DNA of 36,527 nt from JBBTTS01 sp038064135 (GCA_038064135.1 JBBTTS010000048.1:1-36527), one strand, 5' to 3'; shown: positions 1-7,207, numbered from the stretch's first letter. The notes: generated by a model from the sequence alone, not told the origin. Program-made: numbers and translations.

Positions 1-314
1 CCAGGAAATTGGCCGGGTGTTTCTCGGGCTACAATATCGCACGGATCGGCTACCACGGCAACTAATTTTTTATCCCTAGAGGAGTTATCATAAAGTGGAC
101 TGACTGATTCATTTATAGATATCAAGGCAAAAGTTTTAGGACAATATGTAACTTCTTGATGAATTTTGCTTGCTTCGTTTGCTATACGGCGTGCCACGGA
201 CGGTTCTTGCTTAAATAAAAAATAAGCAAATCTTTCGGCGCTTCTTGGCCCAACACCTGGCAATGCCCCAAGGGCGTCAATTAATTCTTCGAGGGCTTTA
301 GGCAAGACTCGCAT
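1..314 (-). CDS. recR: Recombination mediator RecR, C-terminus outside window
   Basis: RecR works with RecF/RecO to load RecA at gapped or damaged DNA. The first 104 residues are present; the rest lies beyond base 1. The N-terminal helix-hairpin-helix is clear (ALPGVGPRSAERFAYFL, about residues 17-33). The start of the Toprim domain follows (VAVVADPCDIVARE, about 86-99). Between them, where RecR normally has a four-cysteine zinc finger, only one cysteine remains (TYCPKTF); the second C of the first pair is T and neither C of the second pair is present, while the SSRD that normally follows is kept. The ATG at 312-314 is the only sensible start. It is last in a minus-strand run after ybaB, with 20 bp between them; ybaB-recR pairing is common in bacteria. 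The family call is firm; loss of zinc binding is inferred from missing cysteines. Confidence 0.93.
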   Translation of the reverse strand, partial: MRVLPKALEELIDALGALPGVGPRSAERFAYFLFKQEPSVARRIANEASKIHQEVTYCPKTFALISINESVSPLYDNSSRDKKLVAVVADPCDIVARETPGQFP

Positions 315-334
315 TTGTTACGACTATTTCGACC

Positions 335-628
335 TTAGAGCCCTAAATCACCCAAAGCACCCATCATAGGTTGCATTTTTTCAGCGGCAACTTTTTGTGA
401 TTTACTTACTGCTTCTTTAACAGCATCTTCTAGCCATCTTTCTAGAACCCCGATGTCGTCTAAATCAATGCTTTCAGGGTCGATATGTATTTTTTTGATT
501 TTCTGGTCACCAGTTATCTCGACACGTATGGCTCCATCGCCTTTTTCGACGTTGATAACCATTTTTTCTAGCTCTTTTTGCAACTTTTTAACTTTTAACA
601 GCATTTTAGCTTGATCAAATCGGCTCAT
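335..628 (-). CDS. ybaB: YbaB/EbfC family nucleoid-associated protein
   Basis: Small DNA-binding protein of the YbaB/EbfC family, thought to bind the nucleoid as a dimer. The start is ATG at 626-628, 97 residues, because AAAAGGAGTTTT lies just upstream and the product then begins MSRFDQAKMLLKVKKLQKEL, as the family does. Extending to an upstream codon would add 28 unrelated residues. An N-terminal amphipathic helix is followed by the strands VEITGDQKIKKIHIDPE and a C-terminal helix rich in A/K. The tail ends in the usual Met/Gly-rich stretch (MQPMMGALGDLGL). It sits between a membrane protein gene and recR; dnaX is separated from it by dnaB and that membrane gene, unlike the compact dnaX-ybaB-recR order of many bacteria. 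Confidence 0.93.
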   Translation of the reverse strand: MSRFDQAKMLLKVKKLQKELEKMVINVEKGDGAIRVEITGDQKIKKIHIDPESIDLDDIGVLERWLEDAVKEAVSKSQKVAAEKMQPMMGALGDLGL

Positions 629-660
629 AAAACTCCTTTTAGTGCTTTTATTGTAACAGA

Positions 661-1851
661 TTAGGGACGAGGTTGAACCATAGCTTTTTTTGTGGCCGGT
701 GAATTTGCCCAAGCCCGAAAATAGCGAGTTGTTTGAAATCCAACCGAACCAACCACAAGCGCCAGGCTCAGACTAAGAGTTATCGACTTTATGAATGGGT
801 TTTTCGGAAACACGGTTTGCCACTGTTGCATAATTAAAGCGAGTCCTAAAGTTATAACAACATAAATAAGCACAACAAACACCGGCATAAGTACAATGCT
901 CCCTAGGCCAGAAAATACACTGACAATGATGAAACTAACGACTAAAAACCAAAACCTGTCCAGTTTTTTTTGAAAAGATATGACGTACAAGCCAAGCATG
1001 CACAGAATTGTTAGCGTGGCATCGAGTATAGGTGTCGGGTTTAACCAGTAGGAAGGATTTATTTGGCGTTTGAAAAACAAGTGCTGAAACGGTAAGCCAA
1101 ACCCGTTAAAAAATGATTTTATACTGGGCAATTGTTCTGGAATTAACAAAAGCTCTAATAATGAGCTGGGGTTTGTGATTGTCCCCCAAACTAGGGGCAA
1201 AACACTGATTACTGCCACACTAACAAACCCTAGCATAAACCACAAAGGCTGTTCTTGCAGGACACTCAGTATTCGTCTGTATTGCCAAATAAGCAGGGGC
1301 ACTAGCAGCCACAATAAACCGGGAACGTAAATTAAAAGGCCAAAGCAGAGCAGCACACCTGCCAAGACTGTTTTATGTAGTTTTTTTCCGTATGCCAAAT
1401 GAGCGCAACCTGCCAGGAATAGAACGAAAACGAAAGGCAACATATCTGTTGTTCCGGACCTTCCGAAGTGTAGGGTAAAACTACTTGACGCGAACAATAA
1501 GGTGCCAAAAACAGCTATTCTTTTAGTGGCTATATGTATTAACAGTATAAAAAAGGCGATCACAGTACTACTTACGACTAATGCACTAGCGAATCTATTA
1601 ACAAATACTGACCTTTTATTGACTTTTTGCAATATTAACTGCGAAGAGTTGTACGGCGCATAAACCGGATTACTCATAATCATACTTAGGCTATGTTGCT
1701 TACTGACTATTTCTTGTTCTTTAGGTGAAACCCCAGGCGACAGACTACGCAGCCTAAACCCAAAAAGAGTCCACAGAATTATAGTGGTCGTAAGCCCGAT
1801 AAGAGCCACGCGCCACGACAGCGATGCTATTTTACCTACCCTGATACGCAT
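661..1851 (-). CDS. Multi-pass membrane protein, possible GT-C glycosyltransferase
   Basis: 396 residues with about ten hydrophobic segments. The first membrane span (about 14-32) is followed by an outside-facing loop (about 33-85) containing SPKEQE and NPVYAPYNSSQ, then a second span. That layout (span, long first loop with acidic residues, then many spans) resembles polyprenyl-phosphate-sugar-dependent GT-C enzymes of the ArnT/PMT type, but no diagnostic DD/DE/ED motif is certain. A positively charged cytoplasmic stretch is seen at WQYRR. It lies 30 bp downstream of dnaB and 32 bp upstream of ybaB on the same strand, so it may be in the same transcript. It could equally be an unrelated integral membrane protein; the enzyme label is only a suggestion. 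Confidence 0.6.
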   Translation of the reverse strand: MRIRVGKIASLSWRVALIGLTTTIILWTLFGFRLRSLSPGVSPKEQEIVSKQHSLSMIMSNPVYAPYNSSQLILQKVNKRSVFVNRFASALVVSSTVIAFFILLIHIATKRIAVFGTLLFASSSFTLHFGRSGTTDMLPFVFVLFLAGCAHLAYGKKLHKTVLAGVLLCFGLLIYVPGLLWLLVPLLIWQYRRILSVLQEQPLWFMLGFVSVAVISVLPLVWGTITNPSSLLELLLIPEQLPSIKSFFNGFGLPFQHLFFKRQINPSYWLNPTPILDATLTILCMLGLYVISFQKKLDRFWFLVVSFIIVSVFSGLGSIVLMPVFVVLIYVVITLGLALIMQQWQTVFPKNPFIKSITLSLSLALVVGSVGFQTTRYFRAWANSPATKKAMVQPRP

Positions 1852-1881
1852 TTATCTATCAAGAGTATACGCCAGATGTAC

Positions 1882-3240
1882 CTAGCTGTCGAATGGAGTG
1901 GTGTGTTTTGTATCAAGACTACGAATTCTTTGTTTGTCCCGCTCAAAGTAAAGTTCTACAGCACCGGTCGGACCATTTCGATGCTTTTTGATAAAAATGT
2001 CCATGATATTTTTTCGATCAGAGTCAGGATTATAGTATTCTTCGCGGTAAATAAAACTGACAACATCGGCATCTTGTTCAATAGAACCTGACTCACGCAA
2101 ATCTTGCAGTTGCGGAATTTGAGGGCTGCGGCTTTCTACGGATCGGCTTAGCTGGCTAAGAGCAATTAACGGTACGTTCAGTTCCCTGGCAACGCCTTTT
2201 AGCCCCCTAGAAATTTCTGAAATTTCTTGCACTCGGTTTCCATCGCTACTAAATCGATTTCCACCACTCATGAGCTGTAAGTAATCCACAATGATGAGCC
2301 CTAGCGGCCTTGTGTGAGATTCGCGACGGGCTTTGGTGCGAAGGTCGCTAACAGTAATTGCTGGCGTATCATCGATAAAAATCGGCGCTTCACTAAGAGT
2401 GCCCATGGCCTGACCAATTTTTTCAAAATCACTGTCGCTTAGATTACCCGTACGAAGCGCCCAAGCGTCTACCCCTGACTCATTTGCCAACATTCGGTCG
2501 ACCAGTTGTTCTTTACTCATTTCTAGGCTAAATATCAATACCGGCGTAGAGGCTTTTACAGCTACGTTGTGCGCTAAGCTTAGTGCAAGTGCTGTTTTAC
2601 CCATCGATGGCCTGGCAGCCAAAATAATAAGGTCTGAACGCTGAAATCCAGCCAAAATGTTGTCTAAATCTTTAAAGCCTGTTGGAATTCCACGGATTTT
2701 ACCTTTGTCTTTATGGAGCTCATCTAATCTTTCAAAGCTTTCCTCTAAAATTGTCTCTAAACTAGCTATATCTTGCTTAACGTGCTGCTGACTGACCTCG
2801 AAAAGCTTAGTCTCAGCTTCTTCTACAAGCTCCTGAAGACTACGAGACTCATCGTAACCAAGGCTTACTATGTCTTGAGATGCTTTGATCAATCTTCGTC
2901 TTAAGGCTTTTTGGGCTACAATTTCAGCATACTGTTCGACGTGAGCGGCTGTAGGCACAAAGTTGGTTAATTCTGTGATATAACTTGCCCCACCCACCAT
3001 GTCGATAAACCCTGTAGTTTTTAGCTGATTGCTAAGTGTTAGTACATCTATAGGGCTGTGTTTGTCATAAAGCTGGACTACAGCTTCGAAAATTCGCTTG
3101 TGGCGTTCATCGTAAAAGTCACCGGGGTGTACAGTGTCGGCTATTTTAACAATAGCATCGGCATCAATTAGGAGTGCCCCAAGCAAACTAGCTTCGGCGT
3201 CGGTATTTTGAGGTGGAATAATAGATTCTTTTGGCTGCAT
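1882..3240 (-). CDS. dnaB: Replicative DNA helicase DnaB
   Basis: Hexameric 5'-3' helicase of the replication fork. 452 residues, the family's usual length. The N-terminal primase-interacting domain starts with PPQNTDAEASLLGALLID. The RecA-like domain has Walker A ARPSMGKT (209-216), followed by ASTPVLIFSLEMSKEQLVDRM split by strands, Walker B LIIVDYLQLM and the arginine-finger region LKGVARELNVPLIALSQLSR. The C-terminus carries SFIYREEYYNP and KHRNGPTG, as in other DnaB proteins. No intein is present. It starts 16 bp after dnaX on the same strand, so clamp-loader and helicase subunits are probably co-transcribed. Confidence 0.97.
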   Translation of the reverse strand: MQPKESIIPPQNTDAEASLLGALLIDADAIVKIADTVHPGDFYDERHKRIFEAVVQLYDKHSPIDVLTLSNQLKTTGFIDMVGGASYITELTNFVPTAAHVEQYAEIVAQKALRRRLIKASQDIVSLGYDESRSLQELVEEAETKLFEVSQQHVKQDIASLETILEESFERLDELHKDKGKIRGIPTGFKDLDNILAGFQRSDLIILAARPSMGKTALALSLAHNVAVKASTPVLIFSLEMSKEQLVDRMLANESGVDAWALRTGNLSDSDFEKIGQAMGTLSEAPIFIDDTPAITVSDLRTKARRESHTRPLGLIIVDYLQLMSGGNRFSSDGNRVQEISEISRGLKGVARELNVPLIALSQLSRSVESRSPQIPQLQDLRESGSIEQDADVVSFIYREEYYNPDSDRKNIMDIFIKKHRNGPTGAVELYFERDKQRIRSLDTKHTTPFDS

Positions 3241-3256
3241 GAATTTAATTCTTTAC

Positions 3257-4678
3257 TTAGGATTCTAGCACCTCGCCGCCGCCAAAAATATTGCTAATGG
3301 TAGCAACTGTGTCACTATCAGAGTTTTTTTGGGGTTCGCTAGCTGGTGGTTCAATATCTAAACTAGAAACAATTTCATAAGATTGATCACTAAATTTTTC
3401 AAGCTGTTCGGCGATGATTGTTAGGTTTTTAGAATCGCTGAGGCGTTTTTGATGGAATGGAAACTTAGCATAGAGTGTTAATTTGTTATCCTCAAACTCA
3501 GGACGTACCATACGTAAAAAGCTGTACAAGGTGTTGTGGTTCGATTTTATTGCTGCTAAAACCTTTTGCCAAGTTTCCAGCATTTCAGGCAATATTGATC
3601 CTAATGTTTCTAGCTCATTGTTTGGTTGTTCGACCCCCATTATTAGCGGTGGAACGGTTTCGCTAACGATTGCTGGAGCTTGAATAACTTCAGGTAATGT
3701 TTCGTCGACAACGACATTTTTTAACGCAGCGCCAACACATACTATCTCCAATTCGGTTTCAGGAGCCTGAGAATAACCAACAGCTAATAGTTGCTTAGAT
3801 ATTTCTGTATATTCATTTGTTAAATTTACTGGCAGATTTCCTTCAACTGTCTCTGTTCGCAGGTAATTTAATAGTTGGTGCGCAACAGCCGCTGGTAATA
3901 TACCTTGCTGGCGTATTTTTGCAAGTACCTGGTAAACGTCTTTGGGCTTATTTGACAGCGAATTATAAAGTTCTATCAAAAGCCCTTTAGGTGCAATACC
4001 TAAAAATTGCTCTACGTCACTACTGACTATTTTACCTTCTCTTAATCCCCTGATTTGGTCTAACATGCTTATTGCGTCACGAAAAGAACCATTGGCGTGT
4101 TCAGCAATAATATTAAGAGCCGACTCGTCAATTATTAAATTCTCTTTTTTAGCAATACCTGCAAGATGTTCGGCAAGAACTTGCACGTCTATATGCTTAA
4201 AACTAAATCGCTGGGTCCGGCTAATTATTGTTTCAGGTACTTTATGCGCCTCGGTTGTGGCTAAAATAAAAACTACGTGAGCTGGGGGTTCTTCCAAAGT
4301 TTTAAGAAGTGCATTAAATGCCTCTTTGGTCAGCATATGTACTTCATCAATGATGTACACCTTGTATTTTGCGCTGGTAGGTGCGATATGAACTTTATCG
4401 CGCAGATCACGTATTTCATCAATCCGTCGATTACTGGCAGCATCTATCTCTATAATATCTAGGTGGCTGTTTCCTAGCTCATACGCAAGATGATTTATCT
4501 GATATGCCAAGATCCTAGCTACAGATGTTTTGCCGACACCACGAGGCCCAGTAAACAAATAAGCATGTGCAATATTTCCATTTTTTAGGGCATTTTTAAG
4601 TGTAGTTGTAATATGCGGCTGCCCAACAACGTCATCAAATGACGCCGAACGATATTTTCGGTACAACACCTCACTCAT
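3257..4678 (-). CDS. dnaX: DNA polymerase III subunit gamma/tau, lacking zinc module
   Basis: AAA+ motor of the clamp loader. 473 residues. Walker A GPRGVGKT at 44-51, Walker B YIIDEVHML around 108-115, arginine finger SRTQRF at 153-158 (usually SRCQRF), sensor 2 GSFRDAISMLDQ near 195. The four-cysteine zinc module that normally lies between Walker A and IEIDAASN is missing: the sequence runs ARILAYQINHLAYELGNSHLD with no cysteine, so the insert has been cut down to a short linker. Domain III follows, then a tau-like tail (FLRMVRPEFEDNKLTLYAKF) and an acidic end. No frameshift signal for a separate gamma form was recognised. It has a possible TATAAT box about 10 bp before the ATG. Confidence 0.95.
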   Translation of the reverse strand: MSEVLYRKYRSASFDDVVGQPHITTTLKNALKNGNIAHAYLFTGPRGVGKTSVARILAYQINHLAYELGNSHLDIIEIDAASNRRIDEIRDLRDKVHIAPTSAKYKVYIIDEVHMLTKEAFNALLKTLEEPPAHVVFILATTEAHKVPETIISRTQRFSFKHIDVQVLAEHLAGIAKKENLIIDESALNIIAEHANGSFRDAISMLDQIRGLREGKIVSSDVEQFLGIAPKGLLIELYNSLSNKPKDVYQVLAKIRQQGILPAAVAHQLLNYLRTETVEGNLPVNLTNEYTEISKQLLAVGYSQAPETELEIVCVGAALKNVVVDETLPEVIQAPAIVSETVPPLIMGVEQPNNELETLGSILPEMLETWQKVLAAIKSNHNTLYSFLRMVRPEFEDNKLTLYAKFPFHQKRLSDSKNLTIIAEQLEKFSDQSYEIVSSLDIEPPASEPQKNSDSDTVATISNIFGGGEVLES

Positions 4679-4744
4679 ACTGAGTTACATTATATAAACA
4701 AAACTGCACTAGGTGTGTTGTGTAATTAGCTTAAATGTTGAAAG

Positions 4745-5257
4745 TTATAGCGCAGCTTCGAGGGCAGCCCATTCGGAGTGAGCATCATCTTCGGGCACGT
4801 TAACACTCACCTGATCTCCTGGCTTGGCTTTAAAGTAGGTAACGCTTGCTAAAAGTACCCGGTAGTTTTTACCATTCACGTCAACGAAATAGTGACCATT
4901 TTCTTGTTTTAATCCACCAACAACTTGCTTACGAGGTATTGGACCTATCTGCTTATACATGAAAGAGCCGTCGTCAGCTATAGTGAGTTTTAGGATATCG
5001 CCCTGAACCAACTTAGATTTACTAGCGTAGTTTGCTGGAACTGGATAGGTTTTGCCATCACTGCCCATCATGTTTTGACCATCAAAGACACCCTCGATCA
5101 CTTTGCCGAGGATTTCTTCTTTAAGATTTACAGTAGAAACTATGTCGTCATCGCCAATCACACTAACAAGTAGCTCTTTTGCAGCGGCAAGGCTAGTCTC
5201 GGCTTCGGCAATTAATGTCCTAAGGCGTTTTATTTGTTTCTCTGGAAGGTCGGCCAT
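4745..5257 (-). CDS. Conserved-looking hypothetical protein with N-terminal coiled coil
   Basis: 170 residues, function not recognised. An N-terminal charged helix (EKQIKRLRTLIAEAETSLAA) is likely a coiled coil. A beta-rich domain follows with the phrase DGKTYPVPANYASKSKLVQG and then GDILKLTIADDGSFMYKQIG, which reads like a small OB- or SH3-like barrel; IPRKQVVGG and a final strand set (YRVLLASVTYFKAKPGDQVS) complete it. No signal peptide or membrane span. ATG at 5255-5257 has GGGAAAAA just upstream. It lies between the rplJL terminator and dnaX, so it begins a new transcription unit. I recall similar proteins being common in Patescibacteria, but that is memory, not a search. Confidence 0.7.
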   Translation of the reverse strand: MADLPEKQIKRLRTLIAEAETSLAAAKELLVSVIGDDDIVSTVNLKEEILGKVIEGVFDGQNMMGSDGKTYPVPANYASKSKLVQGDILKLTIADDGSFMYKQIGPIPRKQVVGGLKQENGHYFVDVNGKNYRVLLASVTYFKAKPGDQVSVNVPEDDAHSEWAALEAAL

Positions 5258-5342
5258 TTTTTCCCTTTATTTGCTCCCTTTTCATCCATACCGTATCACG
5301 AGTCCCCCTGGAAGTCAAAATTTCAAGTTAAAAATCTGTGGA

Positions 5343-5376
5343 TAAAAAAACCGCCACAAAATCGTAGCGGTTTTTT
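5343..5376 (-). terminator. Intrinsic terminator after rplL
   Basis: The arms AAAACCGC (5347-5354) and GCGGTTTT (5367-5374) form a perfect hairpin with a 12-base loop. Read on the minus strand it is followed by a run of T (complement of 5344-5350). It lies 25 bp after the rplL stop codon and separates the rplJL unit from the next gene. Confidence 0.85.
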
Positions 5377-5400
5377 ACTTGAAAAAGTTTGAGTTTTACT

Positions 5401-5784
5401 TTAAGCAAGCTCGACAGTTGCGCCGGCTTCTTCGAGTACTTTTTTGGCGTTTTCAGCGTCTTCTTTCTTTGCTTTTTCAAGAACAGTCTTTGGGACACCG
5501 TCAACAATAGCTTTAGCTTCACCAAGACCTAGCCCAGTTACGTCTTTAACAGCCTTAATCACTGCTACTTTTTGTGCACCGGCGTCTTTAAGTACAACGT
5601 CGTACTCGGCTTTGCCTTCATCGGCTGCTGGAGCATCTGCACCTGCAGCTGCTGGACCGGCTGCTACTGCAACCGCTGCCGCCGGTTCGATACCGTATTC
5701 GTCTTTTAAAATTTTACCTAGTTCATTTACTTCCAAAACACTGAGATTAACCAGTTGTTCTGCGAATTTCTTTAAATCTGCCAT
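5401..5784 (-). CDS. rplL: 50S ribosomal protein bL12 (L7/L12)
   Basis: Stalk protein of the large ribosomal subunit that recruits translation GTPases. 127 residues, normal length. The N-terminal dimer domain ([20 protein letters not shown]) is followed by an Ala/Pro-rich hinge (about 35-55) and the C-terminal domain with [20 protein letters not shown] and [16 protein letters not shown]. The ATG is preceded by AAAGGAGACAAT. It lies 14 bp downstream of rplJ and shares its leader-controlled promoter. The intrinsic terminator at 5343-5376 closes the unit, so unlike many bacteria it does not run on into rpoBC. Confidence 0.98.
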   Translation of the reverse strand: MADLKKFAEQLVNLSVLEVNELGKILKDEYGIEPAAAVAVAAGPAAAGADAPAADEGKAEYDVVLKDAGAQKVAVIKAVKDVTGLGLGEAKAIVDGVPKTVLEKAKKEDAENAKKVLEEAGATVELA

Positions 5785-5798
5785 ATTGTCTCCTTTAA

Positions 5799-6320
5799 TT
5801 AATTAGCTTTGGCTTCTAGTGCGTTCAAAAGGCCATGCAAATTACCTTGTAGGCCACTAATTACCTCCCGAACCGGTGAGTTCAGAATGTTAATGATACC
5901 GGCAATTATTTGCGGTTTGCTTGGCAACGCAGCCAGGGCTTTTACTTCGTCTGCGTTTATAAAATTACCTTCGGTGGTTATTGCCCCGACAAATTGCAAC
6001 GAATCTTGTGTCTTGGCAAAGTTGGCGATAACTTGGGCTGGCGCTACTTCGTCCTGGCTGTTAAAAGCGTATAACAGCATGCCCGTAAGTTGACTTGTAT
6101 CGACAGCTTTAAGTAAATCACTCGACTGAAGTGCCTTAATTACTAATCGATTTTTAACAACCTGCAGGGTTGTGCAGTTATCTTTGGCTTGCCTTCGTAA
6201 TTGCTGTAAAGCCTTAACCGGTGTACCTTTGTACGCAGTAACAACAGTCATCTTAGAACTAGCCAATAGTTGGCTAATTTCTTCAACGACTTCGTTTTTT
6301 TTATGCTTCGTTAATGCCAT
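5799..6320 (-). CDS. rplJ: 50S ribosomal protein uL10
   Basis: Base of the ribosomal stalk; binds 23S rRNA and carries L12 dimers. 173 residues, normal length. The N-terminal globular domain contains the family phrase [20 protein letters not shown] and [10 protein letters not shown]; the C-terminal helix ([19 protein letters not shown]) is the L12-binding spine. Start ATG at 6318-6320 with AAAGGA upstream. It is the first gene of rplJ-rplL and is preceded by a 180-base leader with a terminator hairpin and a consensus promoter, the arrangement expected for autoregulation by L10 in complex with L12. Confidence 0.98.
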   Translation of the reverse strand: MALTKHKKNEVVEEISQLLASSKMTVVTAYKGTPVKALQQLRRQAKDNCTTLQVVKNRLVIKALQSSDLLKAVDTSQLTGMLLYAFNSQDEVAPAQVIANFAKTQDSLQFVGAITTEGNFINADEVKALAALPSKPQIIAGIINILNSPVREVISGLQGNLHGLLNALEAKAN

Positions 6321-6501
6321 TTAGGTTATTCCTTTATTGGTTTAAAAATTCTCGACCTGAATTTTATAAGAACTAAAAAAGTCTTTGGGCTTACCAAAGA
6401 CTCACAGTTCGAGGTTTGTGCTCAAAAACAAAAATGCTGTTGATTGGCCTCGGTGACATTCTTATGTTCGCTCTCGCGCTCGTCACGGTCTTTGGTAAAT
6501 C
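6321..6501 (-). promoter_or_regulatory. L10 leader with alternative terminator/anti-terminator folding
   Basis: The 5' leader of rplJ. Near its 5' end the RNA reads UUACCAAAGAC (6498-6488). This is an exact 11-base complement of GUCUUUGGUAA (6401-6391), which is also the left arm of the terminator at 6401-6375. The two pairings cannot form together, so the RNA has the shape of a switch. Between them a GUGAC/GUCAC stem (about 6486-6452) and a purine-rich segment resemble the core of known L10 leaders, to which L10(L12) binds. The exact L10-binding motif was not matched against a covariance model. Confidence 0.75.
6375..6401 (-). terminator. Attenuator hairpin in the rplJ leader
   Basis: GTCTTTGG (6381-6388) and CCAAAGAC (6394-6401) are perfect inverted arms around a 5-base loop. 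On the minus strand the hairpin is followed directly by six U residues (6380-6375), a classic intrinsic terminator placed 55 bases before the rplJ start. It therefore reads as an attenuator and not as the end of a gene. Confidence 0.8.
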
Positions 6502-6507
6502 CATAGC

Positions 6508-6536
6508 ATTATATCCTATCAACAGATTGGGGTCAA
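6508..6536 (-). promoter_or_regulatory. Promoter of rplJL
   Basis: On the minus strand TTGACC (6536-6531), a 17-base spacer and a perfect TATAAT (6513-6508). This predicts a start near 6501, so the anti-terminator arm at 6498 lies at the extreme 5' end of the RNA. It is back-to-back with the plus-strand promoter at 6560. Confidence 0.85.
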
Positions 6537-6559
6537 GGGTAGGCTGAAATCTCATTAGC

Positions 6560-6588
6560 TTGACATGAACATTTCATTGGCGTATATT
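6560..6588 (+). promoter_or_regulatory. Consensus promoter of the plus-strand leader/small-protein unit
   Basis: Perfect TTGACA (6560-6565), 17-base spacer, TATATT (6583-6588). The predicted start at about 6595 leaves only a couple of bases before the GTG at 6597. It diverges from the rplJL promoter, with 23 bp between the two -35 boxes. Confidence 0.8.
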
Positions 6589-6596
6589 CTGATTTC

Positions 6597-6671
6597 GTGA
6601 GTTACTTCAACTACAAATTTGCAAAAACAACGGCAACCCGCCCCGGCGGTCTGTTGCTCGTGATTTGCTAA
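6597..6671 (+). CDS. Putative leaderless 24-residue leader peptide
   Basis: GTG start, 24 codons, TAA stop, beginning at the predicted transcription start of a consensus promoter, so translation would be leaderless. The peptide starts MSYFNYKFAKTT and ends RPGGLLLVIC. The Arg-Pro-Gly-Gly codons lie in a GC-rich hairpin (GCAAC CCGCC, 2-base loop, GGCGG, bulge TCT, GTTGC; 6633-6657). Placed ahead of several hairpins and a downstream gene, it has the layout of an attenuation or ribosome-stalling leader. No known leader family was recognised, and coding is not proven; the frame could be fortuitous inside a structured RNA. Confidence 0.45.
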   Translation: MSYFNYKFAKTTATRPGGLLLVIC

Positions 6672-6703
6672 TTAGTAGTTGGAGTACTAGTTTAAAAGAA
6701 CTT

Positions 6704-6741
6704 AAATACCGGTCTCCAGCAAAGATGGACACCGGTATTTT
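6704..6741 (+). promoter_or_regulatory. Leader hairpin 1 (possible weak terminator)
   Basis: AAATACCGGT (6704-6713) and ACCGGTATTT (6731-6740) are perfect 10-bp arms around a 17-base loop. Only a short T run follows (TATTTTAATA), so termination would be weak. It sits 32 bases after the stop of the 24-codon frame, in a position fit for attenuation. Confidence 0.6.
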
Positions 6742-6799
6742 AATACTCGCCAAGCGGAAGTAATTAAATTAATTAATCTGCTTGGGGAGTATTAACTCC
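6742..6799 (+). promoter_or_regulatory. Leader hairpin 2 and competing hairpin 3
   Basis: AATACTC G CCAAGC (6742-6755) pairs with GCTTGG G GAGTATT (6780-6793): 7 bp, one G/G mismatch, then 6 bp, with a 24-base A/T loop. The 3' arm also contains GGAG (6786-6789), which can instead pair with CTCC (6796-6799) in GGAG TATTAA CTCC. The two folds exclude each other. A further hairpin, CTGGCAA/TTGCCAG (6835-6854), lies 10 bases before the ribosome binding site of the next gene. Confidence 0.55.
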
Positions 6800-6874
6800 T
6801 ACCATTTCCCGCGGGGGGACTTGGTTTCCAGCCTCTGGCAACAATTTTTGCCAGACGAACTTTGGAGGAATAGA

Positions 6875-7096
6875 ATGTGTGGCCTTTTTGCAAGTGATGC
6901 TGTTCGAGATGCAGCTGCAGAGTGGGACGCTGGCAACCACGAGAAAGCACGATACATTCTCTGTTTGGCACGCGAGACACTTTCGATGGCGCGAATCTGC
7001 CAGCTGCTCGGAATCGAGCGAACTCGCCAGATTTACGGCCTCGTAATCGTAATAAATCGTGGTAAGTCAGTTCGATTCATCGAGTACGCGAGTTAA
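6875..7096 (+). CDS. Small hypothetical protein behind a structured leader
   Basis: 73 residues, function not recognised. ATG at 6875 is chosen because GGAGGA (6864-6869) is spaced 5 bases before it. A TTG at 6782 in the same frame would extend the product to 104 residues but has no ribosome binding site and would run through the leader hairpins. The protein begins MCGLFASDAVRDAAAEWDAG. Its middle (HEKARYILCLARETLSMARI) looks helical, and it has a basic, aliphatic C-terminus (GLVIVINRGKSVRFIEYAS). No membrane span or metal motif. It is the only plus-strand gene in the first 13.5 kb, with a 280-base 5' region and a folded 3' end; that setting suggests tight control. It is also possible that the whole 6595-7180 segment is a structured RNA. 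Confidence 0.5.
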   Translation: MCGLFASDAVRDAAAEWDAGNHEKARYILCLARETLSMARICQLLGIERTRQIYGLVIVINRGKSVRFIEYAS

Positions 7097-7105
7097 TTGT
7101 TAGCA

Positions 7106-7176
7106 TGGCCACGGGGCTAGGCTTGTAGGTCTGTCGACCTCGCCGAAAAGGAGTATTATCTCCCTGCCCCTTGCCA
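7106..7176 (+). other. Predicted three-way-junction fold after the small gene
   Basis: An outer stem pairs TGGCCACGGGGC (7106-7117) with GCCCCTTGCCA (7166-7176), with one mismatch and one bulge. Inside are two hairpins, AGGTC TGTC GACCT (7127-7140) and GGAG TATTAT CTCC (7150-7163). The second repeats, with one base changed, the hairpin at 6786-6799 upstream of the gene. It lies between convergent genes and might help termination in either direction, but no clean T run is present. Confidence 0.5.
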
Positions 7177-7207
7177 CTACAATTAAACCCTATTCCTCCA
7201 AATTAAC

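Noticed and set aside
5328..5525. 65-residue minus-strand frame overlapping rplL
   Set aside because: Frame-shifted reading of rplL that also runs through its terminator.
6782..6874. Longer start (TTG) for the 73-residue protein
   Set aside because: No ribosome binding site, and the extension would be coded by the leader hairpins; the ATG at 6875 has GGAGGA at good spacing.
6541..7200. RNase P RNA, tmRNA or T-box in the non-coding segment
   Set aside because: None of the conserved cores of these RNAs could be found on either strand.
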